A stretch of 64,000 nt of DNA from Streptomyces lydicus (GTDB taxonomy: Bacteria; Actinomycetota; Actinomycetes; Streptomycetales; Streptomycetaceae). Positions within the stretch are counted from its first letter, which is position 1. The number at the start of each line of letters is the position of its first letter. The stretch lies in contig NZ_JNZA01000005.1 of assembly GCF_000717345.1 (NCBI RefSeq), positions 124,001 to 188,000 on the forward strand. The letters are read 5' to 3'. The notes beneath the pieces are model-generated. The model did no database searches. It saw only the letters and a list, made by a program, of their open reading frames with translations, and had not been told where the DNA came from. Shown piece by piece: positions 62,009 through 64,000 of the stretch. The translations under genes and the position numbers were made by a program.

Positions 62009-63472
62009 CTAGACGACCAGGCTCACCAGTGCCGCCACCGCGAAGCCGGCGACCGAGAGGACGGACTCCAGCACCGTCCAGGACTTGAGGGTGTCCCGCT
62101 CGGTGATGCCGAAGTACTTGGAGACCATCCAGAACCCGCCGTCGTTCACGTGCGAGGCGAAGATCGAGCCCGCCGAGATCGCCATGATGACCAGGGCCAG
62201 GTGGGCCTGGGACATGCCCTGGCCCTCGATGAGCGGGACGACGATGCCGGCGGTGGTCACGATCGCGACCGTCGCCGAGCCCTGGGCCACGCGCAGCACG
62301 AGGGAGAGGAGGTAGGCGAGGACGATGACGGGCAGGCCGACGTTGTGGAAGGTGTCGGACAGGGCGGTGGCCACGCCGCTGCCCTTGAGGACGGCGCCGA
62401 AGATGCCGCCGGCGCCGACCACCAGGATGATGTTGCCGACCGGCTTGAGGGAGGCGGTGGAGACCGTCTCCAGGGACTTGCGCGACCAGCCGCGGCGGAT
62501 GCCCAGCAGGTAGTACGCCATCAGCAGGGCGATCGTGAGGGCGACGAAGGGGTGCCCGAAGAACTCGATGACCGAGCGCAGGGTGGACTGGGCCAGCGCG
62601 ATGGAGGAGAAGGTCGCCAGCAGGATCAGGACCAGCGGGGTGCCGATGATGGCGAGGACGGTGCCGAGCGGGACCGGCCGCTCGTGCGCGTCGGGCTTCT
62701 CGGCGGCCACCGCGGCCCTGGCCTCGTCGGCGGCCTCGACCATGTCGTGCGGCACCGCGACGAACAGGCGCTTGCCGATCCACGCCGCGTAGACCCAGGC
62801 GGCGAGCACGGCCGGGAGGCCGCAGACGAGGCCCATGAGGATGATCCAGCCCAGGTCGACCTTGAACAGGCCGGCGGCGGCGACCGGGCCGGGGTGCGGC
62901 GGCAGGAAGGCGTGGGTCATGGACAGGCCGGCGAGCAGCGGCATGCAGTACAGCAGGATCGACTTGCCGGACCTTTTGGCCGCCGCGTAGACGATCGGCG
63001 CGAGGACGAAGATGCCGACGTCGAAGAAGACCGGGATACCGAAGATCAGGCCGGTCATGCCCATGGCCAGGGGGGCGCGCTTCTCGCCGAAGAGCCGGAG
63101 CAGCCGGGCACTCAGCACCTCGGCGCCGCCGGAGACTTCGAGGATCGCGCCGAGCATGGTGCCCAGCCCGATGATGATGGCGACGTGGCCGAGGATGCCG
63201 CCCATGCCGGTTTCGATGAGCGAGACGGCGTCGGACTTCTGGACCGTGCCGAAGAGTTCGGTGACGGAGAGGCCGGCGGCCAGGCCCACCGCGATCGAGA
63301 CACCGAGCAGCGCGACGAACGGCTGCAGCCGGACCTTGATGATCAATACGAGGAGGAGCGCGATGCCGAGGGCGGCGACCGTCAGCAGACCCGCGGTGCC
63401 CGGTATGAGGGCGAGCAGGCCACCGGTGTGGGGTGGCGGCGGTGGGGTGGGGGCCGGGGCGGCAAGCAGCAT
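62009..63472 (-). CDS. GntP-family gluconate/organic-acid permease
   Basis: 487-residue proton symporter with about 12-14 helices. Features seen are FVALLGVSIAVGLAAGLSV, GLIFGIPVFFDVGIFVLAPI (GntP signature), LSMTHAFLPPHPGPVAAAGL, VGAGGIFGAVLKGSGVA, and FASHVNDGGFWMVSKYFGI near the end. ATG 63472. Gluconate is the usual substrate, but no gluconokinase gene is visible in the window, so other hydroxy-acids are possible. Confidence 0.9.
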   Translation of the reverse strand: MLLAAPAPTPPPPPHTGGLLALIPGTAGLLTVAALGIALLLVLIIKVRLQPFVALLGVSIAVGLAAGLSVTELFGTVQKSDAVSLIETGMGGILGHVAIIIGLGTMLGAILEVSGGAEVLSARLLRLFGEKRAPLAMGMTGLIFGIPVFFDVGIFVLAPIVYAAAKRSGKSILLYCMPLLAGLSMTHAFLPPHPGPVAAAGLFKVDLGWIILMGLVCGLPAVLAAWVYAAWIGKRLFVAVPHDMVEAADEARAAVAAEKPDAHERPVPLGTVLAIIGTPLVLILLATFSSIALAQSTLRSVIEFFGHPFVALTIALLMAYYLLGIRRGWSRKSLETVSTASLKPVGNIILVVGAGGIFGAVLKGSGVATALSDTFHNVGLPVIVLAYLLSLVLRVAQGSATVAIVTTAGIVVPLIEGQGMSQAHLALVIMAISAGSIFASHVNDGGFWMVSKYFGITERDTLKSWTVLESVLSVAGFAVAALVSLVV

Positions 63473-63522
63473 GGGCGGACTCCGTTGTCTGGCAGCTGGA
63501 TGTTTCCGGGTAGGGGGGACCG

Positions 63523-63558
63523 CGGCACGGCGACCCGCCGGTGCGGGGCGCCGTGCCG
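63523..63558 (-). terminator. Hairpin between RidA and GntP genes
   Basis: 10-bp stem CGGCACGGCG / CGCCGTGCCG with a 16-base loop, downstream of ridA on the minus strand and upstream of gntP. Confidence 0.5.
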
Positions 63559-63600
63559 TACGGCTGGTGGTGCGGACGTTCTAACGGCACAGGCGGTGGC

Positions 63601-64000
63601 TCAGCTCAGGACCGCGAGGGCGTCGATCTCGATGAGCAGGCCCTTGGGCAGACCGACGTAGACGGTCGTGCGGGCGGCGGGGGCCTCCTTGAGGCCCTGC
63701 TCCTCGAAGTAGGCGTTGTAGATCTCGTTCATCTCGGCGAAGTGGTCCACGTCCGTGAGATAGACGCGGATCATCATCGCGTCGTCCCAGGTGGCACCGC
63801 CCTCTTCGAGGATGGCCTGGACGTTGGCCAGGGTCTGCAGGGTCTGCTCGCGCAGGGTGGGGCCGGCCGGGGTGGGGGCCTGGCCCTCGACGGCGGGCAG
63901 GAAGCCGACCTGGCCGGCGACCTGGAGGACGTTGCCCTTCCTGACTCCGTGGGAGAACTTCGCCGGCGGAGTGGTGTGGGTCGTGGGGGTGAGCGCGATC
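63601..64000 (-). CDS. RidA/YjgF family protein (5' truncated)
   Basis: The last 132 residues are visible; the start lies beyond the right edge. Enamine/imine deaminase family. It has AKFSHGVRKGNVLQVAGQVG, TLQTLANVQAILEEGG, and the active-site strand EAPAARTTVYVGLPKG with the conserved Arg, ending in LLIEIDALAVLS. RidA releases ammonia from reactive enamines. Location next to gntP on the same strand may mean a shared catabolic unit. Confidence 0.9.
   Translation of the reverse strand, partial: IALTPTTHTTPPAKFSHGVRKGNVLQVAGQVGFLPAVEGQAPTPAGPTLREQTLQTLANVQAILEEGGATWDDAMMIRVYLTDVDHFAEMNEIYNAYFEEQGLKEAPAARTTVYVGLPKGLLIEIDALAVLS

Overview
This window is from an actinomycete chromosome, almost certainly Streptomyces. 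The evidence is the very high G+C with strong third-position G/C bias, frequent GTG starts, a WhiB-like regulator, XRE/DUF397 pairs, rare TTA codons and a DasR-type operator. Gene order from xseA to uppS (xseA-xseB, DUF4245, glpX, wbl, DUF1707, class I fumarase, fumC, PBP, oxyR/ahpCD, phoH, uppS) matches, as I remember it, a conserved core segment of Streptomyces genomes. Both window ends cut genes: an APC permease at the left and a RidA protein at the right.

Layout. (1) 1-8.9 kb: housekeeping core with APC permease, exonuclease VII subunits, a malonic-semialdehyde-reductase-type nitroreductase, DUF4245, fructose-1,6-bisphosphatase II, a WhiB-like factor, a DUF1707 protein and an Fe-S class I fumarase. 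(2) 9.0-13.5 kb: accessory insertion between the two fumarase genes. It holds five co-oriented genes of a WXG100/type-VII-secretion-like cassette (one ORF looks split, one has a TTA codon), then two tiny divergent genes and an XRE/DUF397 regulator pair. (3) 13.5-24.9 kb: class II fumarase, DUF402, a TTA-containing methyltransferase, a GAF-PP2C-HATPase phosphatase, catalase, a bifunctional PBP, and an SPFH protein with a ribbon-helix-helix partner. (4) 25.0-32.0 kb: tandemly duplicated ABC ATPase + FtsX-like permease modules separated by a PadR regulator, with matching operator-like sites in front of each transcription unit. (5) 32-41.5 kb: Uma2 nuclease-fold protein, divergent oxyR/ahpCD, AI-2E-type permease, SLT-domain secreted protein with a long leader, PhoH, undecaprenyl diphosphate synthase, aldo/keto reductase.

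(6) 41.8-56.1 kb: a complete Tad (Flp) pilus locus on the minus strand. It has a prepilin peptidase, OmpA-like protein, lipoprotein, TadG-like protein, a 54-residue Flp pilin, TadC, TadB, TadA ATPase, two TadE-like proteins, a TadZ/CpaE ATPase, a CpaB/SAF protein and a long zinc-ribbon/repeat protein. A DUF192 gene, an ArsR/MFS pair and a TetR gene lie between the peptidase and the rest. (7) 56.4-60.1 kb: secreted enzymes (GH18 with a DasR-like operator, trypsin-like protease, M14 carboxypeptidase). (8) 60.1-62.0 kb: a WhiJ/AbaA-like triad of XRE regulator, small partner and RsbW-like ATPase with a degenerate ATP site. (9) 62.0-64.0 kb: GntP-type gluconate permease and RidA.

The likeliest new biology lies in the 9-12 kb WXG cassette, the duplicated PadR-ABC modules with shared operators, and the Tad locus with its own OmpA-like protein and a repeat-bearing zinc-ribbon protein. 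No rRNA, tRNA, CRISPR array, transposase or integrase was seen.
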